A model generated the notes under the pieces. The model ran no database searches and was not told where the DNA came from. It saw nothing but the letters and a program-made list of their open reading frames with translations. Source: Ceratobasidium sp. AG-K (lineage: Eukaryota > Basidiomycota > Agaricomycetes > Cantharellales > Ceratobasidiaceae). Taken from it: a stretch of 64,000 nucleotides of DNA. The DNA is taken from the NCBI GenBank assembly GCA_037039685.1, contig JAWNGF010000011.1:1364001-1428000 (forward strand). The letters run 5' to 3'. Within the stretch, counting starts at the first letter, position 1. Each line of letters begins with the position of its first letter. This document shows, in pieces, positions 32,801 to 45,948 of this stretch. The translations under genes and the position numbers were made by a program.

Positions 32801-35800
32801 TGTTTTCCTTTTGGCTCAAACGTCAGATCACTGAAAAAAGTCCAACCCCAGACAAACCGTACCCGAATTGTGTCGTTCTGCACCCATGCCTCTTGGGCGG
32901 CGTACGATACGCCTCCTTCCCGCGGAAGGGCGAACCAAGAATCGGGAGCGCTGGGCACAAAATGCATCTCGCTGTTCAACGAGAGTAGTAAGTTCCCCTA
33001 TCAGCTACTATTTGCGTGAACCTACCCTAGAAGTGCCATTAACAAACTCGTCTTTCCACAGCCAGTCGGCCCAATAATCATGTTGATTTTTCCTCGATGA
33101 AAGGTAACTTCCTGGTCGAGATGCAGTCTAAAGTTACGCTGCCTGGGGGTAGGCGTGCCAGATGCCTGGCGGGTCCAGGTAAATGTGGCATTCCGGAAAC
33201 CAATAGATTCAGCGGAGGGCGGATTAGGCTCAATAATTCCAGAGGAGGCTATTTTGTCGTAAGCATCGAGCAGTTCAGTCTGCATGTGGGGCGGGCCTTA
33301 GTAGTGAAGAGTAAAATCAGGATAATTAAGGACCGGTCACCTCGTTCAAAAACGCATCCACGCGGTCCAGAGATACCTTGGCCTGGATGAATTTAGGGAT
33401 TTCGCGAAACAGTTTGAATAATTGGTTCCGTAAAACCTCGAATACTCCAATAAAGGAAAACACGGTTGAAGCATCGAGGGGTTGTTTGAACCATAAAGTG
33501 TGAGAAGCGAACGTAACGATCATAATTAGGAGCGGAAGGATGTAACTATACGATCATGTTAATGACCAGATAAGGGTGTATGCGTCATGGACGCACTTTA
33601 AATTTATGTTAAACAAGCCCAACAATTGCCTTTTTTTGTACCAATATAGCTCTTCCTCGCGCTTCGCTTCTACTTGAGTTTTGATCTTCCTCTCCCAGGC
33701 AAAGAGCTTGATCATGTGGATGACGTTCATCGCTAACGTACCGAATTAGATTATTTCGAGCATCCTTGTTCGGGGACTCACATTCGGTAACAGCCTGGAC
33801 CCGTGCATCAGTCTATGAAAGAATAAAGTGCGATTAGTGCCCCAGACAAACTGTAAATCTGAAGGAAAGTGTACCTTTTTCATCCGCTCAGCCTGGACGT
33901 CATTAACTAGATGTGCAACCTTGCCAGGGAGAGGAATTGTAGCGAGCATAGCGGCCATTCCAATCACCGCGCTACAGCAGATTATAGTTACATGCACATT
34001 CAAACCTGAAAAGCCAACCGTAACTTACCTCCAGCCAAGAATTCGGTACAGAAACACCGTACTAATACCGATCTGCAGCGGCGAGTAGAGAATGATATTT
34101 AGGAAGTCCCGGCCCTCTATAATGTTTCCTAGATCCTATTACACAGCCATTAGTTCATGCTGTGAGTATGAGGGGTGCGAGCGCTCACCGTCGACATCAA
34201 GTTGTTGATTTTTCCTACCAGGTTTGAATCGGTGCCGGTCTCCTTGGCGGGGTTTTTCATGGAGCTTATACTCGCAGCGATGGTCTGGGAGTTACGGCCC
34301 TCGCTAATGTGACCGGGACCCCCCACCGCCGCTTCACCATCGACAGCCGTTCGATCGCTCGTCGCATCACTAGGGGTTTCAGCACCCGAGATACTGGCTT
34401 GTGACGCTATTCTATCAGAGGGCGTTACCTCCGCAACCATGCGAATACGAAGTGAATGTTCAAACAGCAACTGAGTGATCATGCCTTCAGCTCGAACAAA
34501 CGAGCCAGTCTGTTGAGTGGGAAGTGAGTATGCATAAATTCGTTAAAATGACAAGACATACGGTAATCCAAATGTACCACTGCCACGACATGGAAGCCGC
34601 GACTGGACCGATGAAGAACAAGAGGATCCAGACCCAAGGGCGAAGATAGCCGGGTTCGGATGGGTTCTGAAGGTATAGCAAGAGATAGCGAATGCCCACA
34701 GCACCAGAAAACTCCGTAAACGACTAGTTTCAAACCGCCAGTCAGTTCCTCATTTTCATTACATCCAGGCTAAGACGAACCTTGAGAGTCATCATGATGG
34801 TCAGAATAAAATACTCCTTCCGAAACACTTCCATTAGACCCCAAAACAGATGCCTTCGTTTTGTTCGACGTAGTGGGTCGAGTTTGTCAAAGCTGCGCTC
34901 CTTGAGGTACGAGGCACGATCATAATCCGCAAGGACCGGGAGCTGGTCGTATTCGAGTTGGGGCGAACGGTAGGCGGTCCAGATAATCGGATCCAGGAAG
35001 TTGTACAAAACGAGAGAGATGAGTGGAGCAGTCTGTTCAGGGTTGGGCGCGTTTGGATTCTGTACGGAATTGGTTCAATCAAAGTGGTTGGACGACTTGA
35101 GCCCTGCTTACTTTTGGATCCAACGGGACGTACACCCTTGGGATGAACAGCGGCACGACCACCGACGCAAACGCAAGTACTCCGATACGTGTCCATGTGA
35201 GCCATCCACCAGCAGCATCCGCAGGGTACAGCTCAAACGTTGCGAGCGGAAACAAGTCACGCCATGCGTACACACCAAATGCGACCAGCAGCAGCACAAC
35301 AAGGTGAAAATTCACAGCAGCCCGTAATCGGAAGCCCAAGGTAATTGAAAATATTCCAAGCAGCGTGGTGTACGTCTATCACTAATCAGAATACAACTAA
35401 AGGGGCCGTCTGGAAACTCACATAGAACATGCACAACGAAAATTCAATCCATTCGGCAGTATTGAACCAGTGAGCGTGTTTTCGCCAGTGTTTCTTGGGT
35501 TTGCTTCCCCAGTGCTTTCTAAGAGCGTGAACATCCGGGGTGAGGTCGGCGTCAGTTTTAGTTTCTTCGTCAATTATAACAATTGCAACGATCGAAAGTG
35601 CCGTGAGCACGATACAGGCCAGAAGCCTAAGTATCTTCCACGCGAAAATTACTCCACCTCCATGGGTCTTGATATGTGCGCGTATATCGGGAAAGAACCC
35701 GGTGTGCTGTCGTACAACAAGTTCAGGCGAGTCGTTTTCACCGGGAGTTTGTCCAAGCAACCGAGCAAAGAGGCGCTTGGCGGGGTCGGTCGATAATACA

Positions 35801-35916
35801 ACATGGGATAAAAGCAAGACAATAGAAACAGCACCACAAGCGGCAGGGACCAGCAGAGAGGTTAGCTTGGACTCGAGAGCAGTCGAAACCGCCTCTGTGA
35901 GCACCAACTGGCTCAT
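29875..35916 (-). CDS. ABCC-type (MRP-like) full ABC transporter
   Basis: I place about 24 exons with 44-60 bp introns, giving roughly 1,600 residues; the start is ATG at 35914-35916 and the stop is at 29875-29877. In order: an N-terminal TMD0-like block of about five helices; a linker (PLDPK, NPNAPNPEQTAPL); membrane domain 1; NBD1 with Walker A GPTGCGKTS, signature LSGGQKAR, Walker B IIILDDVLSALD; an acidic linker; membrane domain 2; NBD2 with Walker A GRTGSGKSS, signature SLGQRQ, Walker B LILDEATAAID and H-loop VAHRLQ. NBD1 has Asp in place of the catalytic Glu, as is normal for ABCC proteins, so NBD2 does most hydrolysis. Family members export glutathione conjugates and other organic anions at the vacuole or plasma membrane. 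The substrate here is unknown. Confidence 0.92.
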
Positions 35917-36352
35917 CGAGGACGAGGTCAAGTTTGATTGTTCAACACGCGGAGCCGATTAATTTACGTGTTTATCTGGCACGAGGAGCTCTGTCGTGGT
36001 ATTCAAAATTAAATGGCGACATTCCGAGCTCCAGGCCGAAAGGATGAGCATCGCTGGAAGAAGCGCAAGAGCCGTGGGAAGCGAATTTCTGACGCTCAGC
36101 GCTTGGAACATTGGGTGGTATCAGTCGAGTGGAATTACAGGGGGCATGTGAACGAATGCATATTCGCGACATATCATCTCAGTAGGGCAGTATAAGAGTC
36201 ATGGGCTGTGATCATGTACACTAAAAAACAATAAAAGCCAACAAATAGAATATTAACATCAACATCAAAGCAGCGTTCAGATCGTAACTAGATGAAAAGA
36301 AATTGTTCGTACTACGCACACCCGGTGCGAGACATCAGCATATATAAAACAT
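35917..36352. other. Intergenic: ABCC promoter and 3' flank of the Ser/Pro-rich gene
   Basis: Both neighbours are on the minus strand. No open frame with support and no clear TATA box seen. Confidence 0.55.
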
Positions 36353-39300
36353 CTACGCTCCTCCACGTTTAGAGATCGATCCGAACCGCTTGGCCCCCTT
36401 CTTGGACTCTTTTTCTTCCTTGACTTTGGCAGCCCGTGCGGCTTTTGCCTCTTCCGCCTCGGCCTTGGCCCGTGCTTTGGCTTCCTCGGCTGCTGCCTTG
36501 GCTTTCGCCTTGGCCTCGGCCACCTCTTTTGCCTTTGCCGCCGCGAGCGCAGCCTTGGCCTCGGCCGCACCATTGTTGGCACGCTTGGGGAGCAACGCCG
36601 AAAACGCGAGGCGACTCAGACTGCGGCCACCCTTGGCAGGCGACTTCTCGACCGAGGAAACATCCGTGTTCGAGGCCGCAATGGACCTAGTGTCGACGGA
36701 CGGAGTGGGAGGAATAGGCGACGGGGCGCGTCCACGGCCAACGAGCTTGCGCGCAGCAGAGCTCACGCTCAACGAACGCTTCAGCGCCCGAGGAGTCTCT
36801 GGGACTTTGAGTCCGCCGTCGGCTGGAGTCGCGGGGAACGGAATGCCGCCCGAGGATGCGCTCGCAACGGGGACGGAAGCGCGATTGGGAGAGCGGGCTT
36901 CGATGATGGGTTGAACAGAAGGTGCGCTGGTCGTGCTCGAACGCGTGACTGGAGGGGGCTTGGACGAAACAGACGTGGTCCGGCGGGGACGCTGGGACTC
37001 GATGGACGTGATGGACCTGGCGTCAAAAGACGCGGCGCGTGTGCGGGGACTTGTCGTCGTGGGCGTAAGATCATCACAAGGCGGGGCTTGGGTAGGTAAG
37101 ATAGCCGGGGCAGAGGCCGCAAGGACCGAGGTACGCGGACCGGGACGGAGCGCCGAGCGTTGGGGACGAGGAGGGCATGGCTTGGCCGGAGCAGCACCCG
37201 TCTTTGGAGCTGGGATGGTAATCTTGGGAGGAGGCTGGGCCGCAGGCTTGGGAGGAGGTAGACTCGGTTTGGCAGGGGCCTTGACAGACTTGATGCTAGC
37301 GCGTCCAGACGAGGTGCTCGTTCTGGGAGTACCCGGCTTTTGTCCCGCCCCAAGATTGACCGACACGACCCTCGACCGGGGACTCAACGCGCCGCTCGAA
37401 CGAGGAGTCGACGAGCGCGGGGTGGAAGTCCCAGACGAAAACGACGTGGTGCGTGTGGACTTGCGGGCCGACGGAGAGGATACGGTCGTTGGAGGAGTCG
37501 AACGGAGCGAGGACGTGGAGCTCTTGCGCATCGATGCAGCAGACGACTTGCGAGTACGGGGCATAGTCTCCGAGGACATCTTTCGCACTGGAACCCGGCG
37601 CACAGAAGCGGTCGAGCCCGAACGAGAAGTAGGAGAGGCAGGCGATCCGGTAGTCGGTGAGCCATTCGCAACAGGCTTGCGTCGGAGGCCAGTATCGACC
37701 TTGGCGCGAACGGCACTATCGACTCGAGGCCTCGGAGTACTATCCACCCGGGGACGCGCGGTACTATCGACCCTCGAACGAGTCGAATCCACACGCGCAC
37801 GAGCCTCGGCCTTGTCCTCGGGCTTGCTATCGACCCTCTTCCGGAGTCCGCTATCCACCTTGGACTTGACGGCACCCACACCTCTCCGACCCACGCCCAC
37901 ACCCGTCTGCACCCTCGCCCGACCAGCTCCGACACCGACCTCGGTCGTGCGCACCATGGCCTCGCCATCGGCATTCAACACCACCGACTCTTCGCTCGTC
38001 TCGCTTGCGATTCTCGAATGTGCCGGTCGCTCGAGTGGACTGGGATTCGTTGAGGTAGTCGAAGAAGTCGGCGAGGAGAGGGGAAGCTTGGGAGGCATCG
38101 GGGCCGTCGAAGCGCGAACAAGACTCTTGGGGCGCGCCACGTCCGAGACGGTAGCAGGATCGACCGCGCCAGGGACCATAAATATGGGGGTGGGATGGAC
38201 GTACTCGCTCACGGTGGCCAACTTGGCAGGTCCGGAATACGGCGGGGGAGAAGTAGGCGTAGGCGAACTCTCGCGTCCGTTGGTGGGGAAATCAAACGAC
38301 CCACTTCGACCGACGAGCTTGATGACATCCTTGCGCGAGAGCGCCGACGACGAAATAAACGGCACGATCAAATCTTCACCCGCTTTCCAACCCAAGCCGG
38401 GATGAGTCTTGCGCGCGGCCGTACTGACAGCGCTCGCATGACTATCCACACTCGCCGCCCTCGGATGGTCCATACTGCTCCTGGCACGAGACGTCTCGAC
38501 GCTCGACCTCCCGGAAATATCCACGCTCGTCCGCCCAGAAATATCCGCACTCGTCCTTCCTGACATTTCCACACTCGTCCTGCCCGAAACCTCGACACCC
38601 CTCGGAATCTCCATACTCGCACGCGGATCCAACGTCGGCAAACTCCCATTCATCAACAAACTCCCGCGCAACTCGCTCGTGCCCAACCACGGGGACGAAT
38701 CCGACCCAGACGCCTGACGTGGCCATGGGGAGGAAGTCACACCGGGACCCAACCACGGGGAAGGCGACTCGCTTTCGCTCGAACTAGCCAACTCGAGAGG
38801 CGTGTGTGACTCGAGGGGCCTGCGGGCGGAAGTGGATGGGAGAGGCCGGGCAGAGGTGGAAGTCGCCAGGCTCGAAGTGGAATCAAGTAGATTAGAAGGA
38901 TTGGCCAACTCGACGGGGCGACTTGAAGTGGAACCAGGCAACTCGATCGGCACGCGCAAGACGGAACTCGCCACAGACCCAGGAAGCTCAACCGGCCGAC
39001 TCGAAGCAGACCCAGGCACCTCGCCCGCCCTCGACGCCGGACTCTCGCTCGAACTCGGCAACTCGCCAGGCATACTAAACGGACTCGGCATCTCGGGAAG
39101 GCTCACATCCCCAGGCAGACTCAACGTCGACTGACTACCGGGGAACGCAAGCGACTCGGCCTCGCTCTCCGATATCCCGCTCTCGATCGGGTCGGCGAGC
39201 GGGGACATGGCGCGGCTGGGTGAGAGGGCGCTGCGGCTGTGGGTCGAGGTCGTACGCGGGCGGGAGGAGACTTGGGTCATCGGGACGCCGATCGTGTACG

Positions 39301-42073
39301 ACGCGCGCGAGGGAGATTCGGTCCAGCTGCGTGGGTTTTGTTTTGTGGGCGTGCCGAATGTTTGGGGTGTTCCGGTGCGGCGGGGTGGGGTGCTCGTCAA
39401 GGCGCGAAGGGCGATACCGGTGCGTGTGGGACTCGAGTCGTTGCGAGGGGGTGTGCGGCGCTTGAAGCTGTCGTTGCGTTTGACCGGGCTCGGGCTTCGG
39501 GTGCGTTTGGTAGGACTGACACTCCCGTCTCGCTTCACCGGACTCTTGCTTCGATTGCGTTTCGTAGGACTCTGACTCGCGCCCCTCTTGATAGGGCTCG
39601 TACTCCGACTCCTACCCCCACGCTTAACCGGGCTGCCCCTCATCCGAGCAGTCACTGTCAGATCCTCGTCATCAGGATTCATAACCCCAAACTCGGCCTC
39701 GGAATCTGATTCAGGGAACGGCGAGAGCGAGGGAACGGTCGAGAATGACATGGCGCCAGGCGAGAGATGCATGCCGGGAGAAGAACCAAAACTGGTGTTT
39801 CCTATAATTAAACATCAGACAAATCCCTGGGTGTTAATTAACAATGATGGACGCACCGTTCAACATTCCAGGACTCGCGCCAATCGACATGGCACCCGGA
39901 CTCACACCCAAATCACGAGTGGGGGACTTTTCATCGGAGCGGTTGAACCCAGTGCGGCGGGGGGTGGGTGTAACAGGTGTAGCCTCGGCGACCGAGACGG
40001 CAATAATCGTGATTCCGTCGGCGTCGACGCTTCGTGCGTCAAAGTTCATGCTCTCTCGGGATCGGCCGCTTCCAACATCTGCGCCCGTGTGGATTTGGTC
40101 TTCAAAATGGACGCTCTCTCGACTCCGCGCGCCAATGCTCTCGCGTGTTCTGAGAGAATCGGTCTTAGACCTCGTCGACAGCGTCCGTGTTCGAGCAGAA
40201 TTGGAACGCGCAATCGAAGCAGGGGTGGGTGAACTCGCGCGAACAGTCGAGCCAGGCGCAGGCGAGGCGCGTCGTAAAATCGACGTTGGAGCAGGTGATC
40301 CGTTGCGCATAATAGATGCAGGCGCAGGTGATCCGTTGCGTACAATCGAAGCCGGGGCGGGAGAAGCATTTCGAAGCACAGACGCAGGCGCAGGCGACCC
40401 ATTACGCAACAACGAGGCAGGCGCAGGCGAGGCATTCCTCAGAGCAGGTGACCCCATTGCAGGCGAGCCAAACACGCTCCCGGACATGCGGTACATACTC
40501 GATGCCGGTGATTTGAGCAAATTGGACCCGGGGGAATGGAGCATGTTGAGCGACGAACTTGGTCGGCCGGGAGATGGCGAACGACCGGGCGAGGGGGTGC
40601 GAAGGCTGGCTGAGCGGGTCGGGGTACGCATTTGACGTGACGGGGAGGGCGTGCGAGCTGGAGACGGGGTGCGAAGGCTGAGGGAACGCGTTGGTGTACG
40701 AGGCTCTTGTGCGGGCTCTGGTTCGTCTGGGAGTGGTACGGTGACTGCGACGGGCGACTCTCTTGGTGTCGGGGCTTCGACCTCAACATCGACCCTGATC
40801 GAGACGGCGTCCTCGGGGAGGGGCGTGCCAGAGGTGCTCACGGCGGGCGTACCAATCTGACTCGCGAGCGCAGGAGTGCTAGTCCCACTCTCCATAGGTG
40901 TGCTAATCCCACTAGCGCTGGTACTACTGTTCACCGGTGTCCGACCTCCACTCTCATCGGTCCCCATGCGCGCATGCAATCGACCGGTCAACGTCCGGAC
41001 CGACGAATCATTTCGATAATGTGCATCCACACCAGCAGGAGTCCACATGGACTGGGGCCTGCTAGTTGGCTCGGGTCGAACATCCTTTTCCTTGGCCTTG
41101 TCCTTTGTCTTGGACTTTTTCTTGACCGACTTGATCGACGGCGTCTTTTTCAGTTTGCGAGTGGGAGACGGCGCACGTGGACTAGGCGAGGGTGGACGGG
41201 ACCTGGACCGCTTGGGCGTGGGTGACTCGGGTTTGGGCGACGGAGGCTATTCGGTTCGTCAACAGATGAAATTGATCGAGAAAAAACCTACCTGTTCGTC
41301 AAACGTGTACTTGGGTTTATAGTCGAGCGGTTCGATTTGGTACTCTGCGAGGGCGGCCGTGGCGAACGTGAGGTTGACGGCGCTGGTTGATTGGATGCGG
41401 CCGGGGGTGGTGCGTGTGATGATTGGGGGTGGGCGAAACTTGACGCTACGTTGGGGAATGGCGGGAGTGACGTCGGCCGCAGCCGAGTCGGGGGGCGTCA
41501 TGGGGGACACGATGCCCTTGGACGAGTAGGACGAGGAGCGGGCAGACGTGGGCGTGGGCAGAGCGTGGTCAAGAACAAGCCGAGACCCAGATGCAGGGAT
41601 TTGTTTGGCTGCAACATCATCAGCACAAGCAAACGTAACTCGATCCACGCACCTTTGCTCGACGCGTACAACTTGGTATTGTCCAACAACCCTGCCAGCG
41701 ACGATGCCAGCACGTGCACCGGCACACTCGGCAGATCCAGCGCCGACCCTTCTGCGCACGTCGAGTTGACCCGCACTCGCCAGAGCAACACGGAGATCGC
41801 ACACTCGACGCGCGGAACCACCAAAAATTGCGAAAACACCGCATTTTCCAGCCCAAACAGCGCGCTCGATGCCGCACGGGCCACAGCAGCAATGTTGTCC
41901 TCGTTCAGGCAGATCCGCTGCTCGTCGCCCTGTCCAAGCTGCGTGTCCAACAGGCCCCGGAGGATCAGCGGGTAGGCCTCTTCGGCCAGAAACGGCTCCT
42001 GCCCCGTGTCGGCTGCAGGCGACGACGACTCGCTCTCGGACGAGATTCGCAGCACGAGTGTGTCGCTGCTCAT
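36353..42073 (-). CDS. Giant Ser/Pro/Arg-rich disordered protein with repeat arrays
   Basis: Four exons: 42073-41653, 41608-41292, 41246-39857, 39801-36353; introns 44-55 bp and all phases agree; 1,858 residues. The first ~190 residues look folded (LAEEAYPLILRGLL, AVARAASSALFGLENAVF), not recognised. The rest is low complexity with tandem arrays: an 11-residue RNGSPAPASI repeat, SPxKR boxes (SPIKR, SPTKR, SPVKR, several times), SGRTSVEM-type and RVDST-type repeats. It ends in an Ala/Lys/Glu helix of about 70 residues (predicted coiled coil) and a basic tail. SPxK/R is the full CDK phosphorylation consensus, so cell-cycle phosphorylation and a cytoskeletal or chromatin role are conceivable, but that is inference. 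An in-frame ATG 33 codons upstream exists; I prefer MSSDTL. Long antisense frames here are GC-driven shadows. Confidence 0.8.
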
Positions 42074-42801
42074 TTTGCTGGTGGTCGCTGCCTTAACGGT
42101 GCATCGTGGGGCTCCCCCTGTTGATTCCATCAAAGTCGTATTTGGCTTACAAAGCAGGAATATTCTGTTCATTGCACATTTCGATCGTCGTCCTCGTCAC
42201 CTGTCAACATGGGCATTGGTGATCTCAGCCCGAACGCGCCGGTCAAACACGAATTTAATTTACGTTACGCGTCGGTTCATTTTGCGGAAAAGGTACGCCA
42301 TTGAGTACTGCACTTGGCTTTGTTGCCGCCAAGGGCCGTTGCATTGATTACAAGATCCAAGGCGAACCACTTGATTTATTACCTACGTCATCACTCATTC
42401 GACCACGAGCACGAGTATCGACTTTGCGTGGAGAGTGGTCTCTTAGTTTCTCGTTTACATTCTGCACAAACCCGACCTACATTAGTTTGTTCCCAGTTTC
42501 ACCCCAGTTCACAACCCCAACCCTTACAACTCTGCATACAATCACATACTCGTTTCTCCGGCGTCGGAGTTGACCTCAAACATTTCCGGCGCCCGAATTC
42601 AGACAAGCTTCGACAGCCTCGAACCCAGTTTGAAGTCAAATGCACCATCAAACCGACCTCGTCATCGGAGAATCCTTACTCCACCGACCCAAAGGCAAAT
42701 ACTGTCGATCAAGTTACCGCATCCGTGCGTCAAGGTGGCGATTTCCCACACCATAATTCATATATACCAGGCTCTAATCATACACAACCCGACCGACCCA
42801 A
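42074..42801. other. Intergenic: promoter of the Ser/Pro-rich gene and 3' flank of membrane gene A
   Basis: Overlapping plus-strand frames exist but have no recognisable content and run into the antisense of membrane gene A; I do not call them. Confidence 0.5.
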
Positions 42802-43665
42802 TCATCCCGCTTTGGGAGGATCACTCTCCCGCGCAACAGCCTCCTCCCAATGCGTCGCGCCGAGCACAAAACACACCGCCGCATTCCCCATCAACGCCGC
42901 ACTCAGCACCACCACCAACACTTTTGCGGACATTCCTCGTTCTGTTTCTAACCACACCCACGCTCCGACGGCGACAAAGAATGCCAGTGCAGCCGCACCC
43001 CCAAAGAGCGAGGGTGTTGAATTGAGGTAGTAGAATAGGTGGGTTTGTTTGGACAGTTCCTGGTTGCGGTTAGGGCTGATTGAGCGCGGTGAGTGAGGGG
43101 ACTTACCGCGAGTCGGGATGGATGAACACCAACGATCGACCAGAGACACAACATCCCGAAAATGATCGACATGAGACTCATGTAAATAGATGCCAAGCAC
43201 GTAACGTAGGTCATCCGCCGTGTGGGTCCCATACACATGAGATTTGTATTAGCGCTAACCGGAGTCAGCGAGCGTCGAGATCAAAGCGGGAGCTTACGCG
43301 AGTAATAGACCAGACTGGTCACCTCAGCTTGGAAGTGCGAATGTAGGATGAACGTACCACTACACCGATATTTTGAAGTTTAATCATGAGGATTTTGCGC
43401 AATCGGATCCAGTCGGCATTCTTCTCTAGTCTATCTTGGGTGTTGGTTATGGTTGTTGGCGCCGAAGAGTCGAATTACCTTCTTTGATCAGCTTCGGTGG
43501 GATATCCGATTGCCAAGAGGCGCGCGACTCGGAACGGCCGCTCCAGTGGTGCGAGGTATGGGCTGCACTCTTTAGGACAACGTAAACGGTTACATGTTGT
43601 CAGTACTGGCTCGGTTCGAGATTCAGGGCACGCATACTCTTGTATACCCTCTTCAATGTTTCCAT
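42802..43665 (-). CDS. Membrane protein A (duplicated pair, copy 1)
   Basis: Six exons: 43648-43665, 43479-43567, 43358-43430, 43298-43314, 43107-43254, 42802-43059; 200 residues. The fourth exon is only 17 nt and is conserved in length and sequence in the paralogue at 45949-46805. The protein begins METLKRCSPYLAPLERPF, has RLEKNADWIRLRKILMIKLQ, then about four membrane helices (GVVSGLLLAANTNL, SLMSIIFGMLCLWSIVGV, FGGAAALAFFVAVGAWVWL, VLVVVLSAALMGNAAVCFVL), with the loop CMGPTRRMTY between the first two. No function is known to me. It is divergent from a UbiA-type gene, as is its paralogue. Exons were fixed by comparing the two copies. Confidence 0.8.
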
Positions 43666-44494
43666 TTTGCAAGAGAGACGGTCGGAAGCTGGAGGAGAGG
43701 AAGTTCACGAACAAACTAGCGGGTTCAACTATATACTCAGACGCCAGGCTCCTTCTCGGATATCAATGCGAGGATATCTCATCGGGGAATGGTCACTGCG
43801 GTTCGGTATGGGGGCGCCTATCGATGAGCAGTATTCATTCATAAGATACGTCAGCAATTTGAGGTTATACGTACCTATTCGGTTCAATGTACGGAGGTAT
43901 GGGCCCGGGAAGCACCCACCAGGATCGTGGTGGCTATATCAGGATAGTGCATATATTCGCTTGTGCGAGGTCCAGGCCTCCGCTTTGATTGTTCCACGCC
44001 ACTAGGTCCATCGAACCCGTTTACTTGAACGGTTCCAAGCGACGCTCTCACTAGCACTGTCGAATGGTGCATGAGCCTGGCAATTGTTACAATTTGAAAT
44101 AATCTGGTATAACGTCAACGCCGAATAAGGGGGTTGCCTCGCGCCAGCCACACCACGCATGTAGTGTGTGGTTTGTCTTGTGGGATAGGCAAGGCAAGTG
44201 GCTGAGGCTAACCCCATACCTCTTTGGCTATCCCAAGCCTCCTTACGTTTGCCTTGCGGCATTGTGAGTCCTGTCGTAACACATGTTACCTACGATGGGG
44301 TGCTCGAACCTGATAGCGCATAAGCGCCGACCAATTGGAGCATGATTCTTCCCCGAAGCAAGATCCAATCGCAAAACAGGTCCTTGGCTTGTCTCTTGGG
44401 CACTGCCTCGTGCATCATATATAAGGGAACCCTAATCAGAGCTGGTTCGAGTTTACCCCACACCTTGGTGGCTTGCGACGACTGTTTGAACGGG
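43666..44494. promoter_or_regulatory. Shared intergenic region of the divergent pair, copy 1
   Basis: 829 bp between divergent start codons. A TATA box (TATATAA, 44418-44424) lies about 75 bp before the UbiA ATG. A small hairpin-forming CCACAC...GTGTGG is near 44148-44170. No gene in between. Confidence 0.5.
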
Positions 44495-45637
44495 ATGAAT
44501 TACGGTGGGTAATGTATCAAGGTTTTGCTTCGTTTCTCACTTCCGAGCAGGCAGTATCAAAGACATCAATGCATACATTACTTCTGCCGCCCTTGCACCG
44601 AAACCTACGCTCAAACAGCGTTTAGTAATGCTAGTTAAATCCAGCCGTCCTCCAGGCTGGACATTCGGACCTATCCTTTATGGTATTGGCACTATCCACT
44701 CAGGGGCGATCCCAAAAACGCTTGGGGCGTTGGCCATCTCGGCGGTGCAAATCATCACGTTGGGCTCCCCCGCTGTATAGGTAAGTACATTGCTCGTCTA
44801 GGTGTATTTGATCCAATATAACCAAACTTCCGTCCAGTTGTGTTCGGCATAAACGACATCTACGACTATGCTTCTGATATGTTGAATCCCCGCAAGTCCA
44901 TCACATCTCTCGAAGGCACAGTTCTCCCTCCGGCACATCATCCGTTTGTCCGACGCGCTGCTATTATCTCTTCTGGCGTCGTTGTTGCAGCTTCAACCCT
45001 TCCAGCATTCTATGCGTCGTCTTTAGGTACCTGGCAATCTTATATCCCGGTGATCTCAACGGCCGCTCTTGTTGCGCTTGGCTGGGCCTACTCTGCTCCT
45101 CCTGCAAGGCTGAAGGAAATCCCTGTTATCGACTCGATCTCTAACGGCATGATTGTCTTGATGAGTCTCATTGTTGGATACTCGTCGTGTCGTACTTTGG
45201 CAGATCTTCCATGGGGATTCGCAGACATTCCGTTGAAAGGATACGCGGTCGGACTGGTGACGGCATCGGTACATGCTCTGGGGGCTGCGGCGGATATTGA
45301 TGCGGATGTAGCCTCGGGACAACGAACAATCGCTACCTTAGTAGGGCGTCGTGGTTGTGCAGCATTTGGAGCTGCCGCATAGTACGTCTCGTCAACTCTG
45401 CAGCCGTACGCCCCTTTTGACGTTGAGCCTAGCGCTGTCTCTCTAGCGATTGAGGATAAGATCCCCGAGGTTATATTTAGGATATATCTCATTGGGGGTC
45501 TTTTGGTAAATGTTTCGGCGTGTGTATACCCTTCGCCTACCGGCGTGCACCGAGCATTCCAGATGATTGTATGGTGGACGGTGATCATGGCGATAGTTTG
45601 GTTTGGCGCTCAGATTGGCGAGATGCTTGATTTATGA
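44495..45637 (+). pseudogene. UbiA-type prenyltransferase, copy 1, with one-base deletion at a splice junction
   Basis: Exons by comparison with copy 2: 44495-44504, 44551-44780, 44838-45381, 45433-45637. The protein is an integral membrane UbiA family member: MLVKSSRPPGWTFGPILY, first motif NDIYDYASD (NDxxDxxxD) and second motif ADIDADVASGQRT (DxxxD), which bind the prenyl diphosphate through magnesium. However, exon 2 ends GCTGTATAG|GTAAGT: one base fewer than copy 2, which puts an in-frame TAG at the splice site and shifts the later exons. All other exons are open and intact. So either the gene has died very recently, an alternative splice rescues it, or the base is a sequencing error. Confidence 0.8.
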
Positions 45638-45948
45638 GGACTCCATGCCAAGATATATTGGCGATAATATCTGTAGTGTGGTTGATGTTGTATACCATAA
45701 TAAGAACTATTGCTTTACTTATTATTGTGACCTTCCGGTTTGAGTACCATACGCATCCTGCAACTTTCAACCATGTAATTTCTGTTGAGGCCATATTGCA
45801 GTCGAAATTATTCAATTTGCTTCCACATCGTATTCGTTACGCAAATTGACAAAGCGGATATACACATGCATATCGTCGGCACCAGACAGCTATTCACGGT
45901 TCACACATTGATCCTGCGAAAAATGTTGTAATACATTCAAACCTATGA
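45638..45948. other. Short convergent intergenic region
   Basis: It lies between the 3' ends of UbiA copy 1 (+) and membrane protein B (-). Nothing recognised. Confidence 0.6.

Noticed and set aside
36933..38405. Long plus-strand open frame (490 codons) inside the Ser/Pro-rich gene, and similar ones at 39588-41322
   Set aside because: Mirror frames of GC-rich, repeat-coding minus-strand exons; no splice signals or recognisable protein.
40230..40460. Regularly spaced short direct repeats resembling an array
   Set aside because: They are in-frame codon repeats of the RNGSPAPASI type with varied sequence, no spacers; not CRISPR.
42314..43030. Plus-strand open frame of 238 codons
   Set aside because: Its second half is antisense to membrane gene A and the composition is simple Ser/Thr/Pro; no start context or domain.
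44270..44340. Possible tRNA T-arm (GGTTCGAGCACC on the minus strand)
   Set aside because: The flanking bases cannot form the T stem and no D arm or acceptor stem is present.
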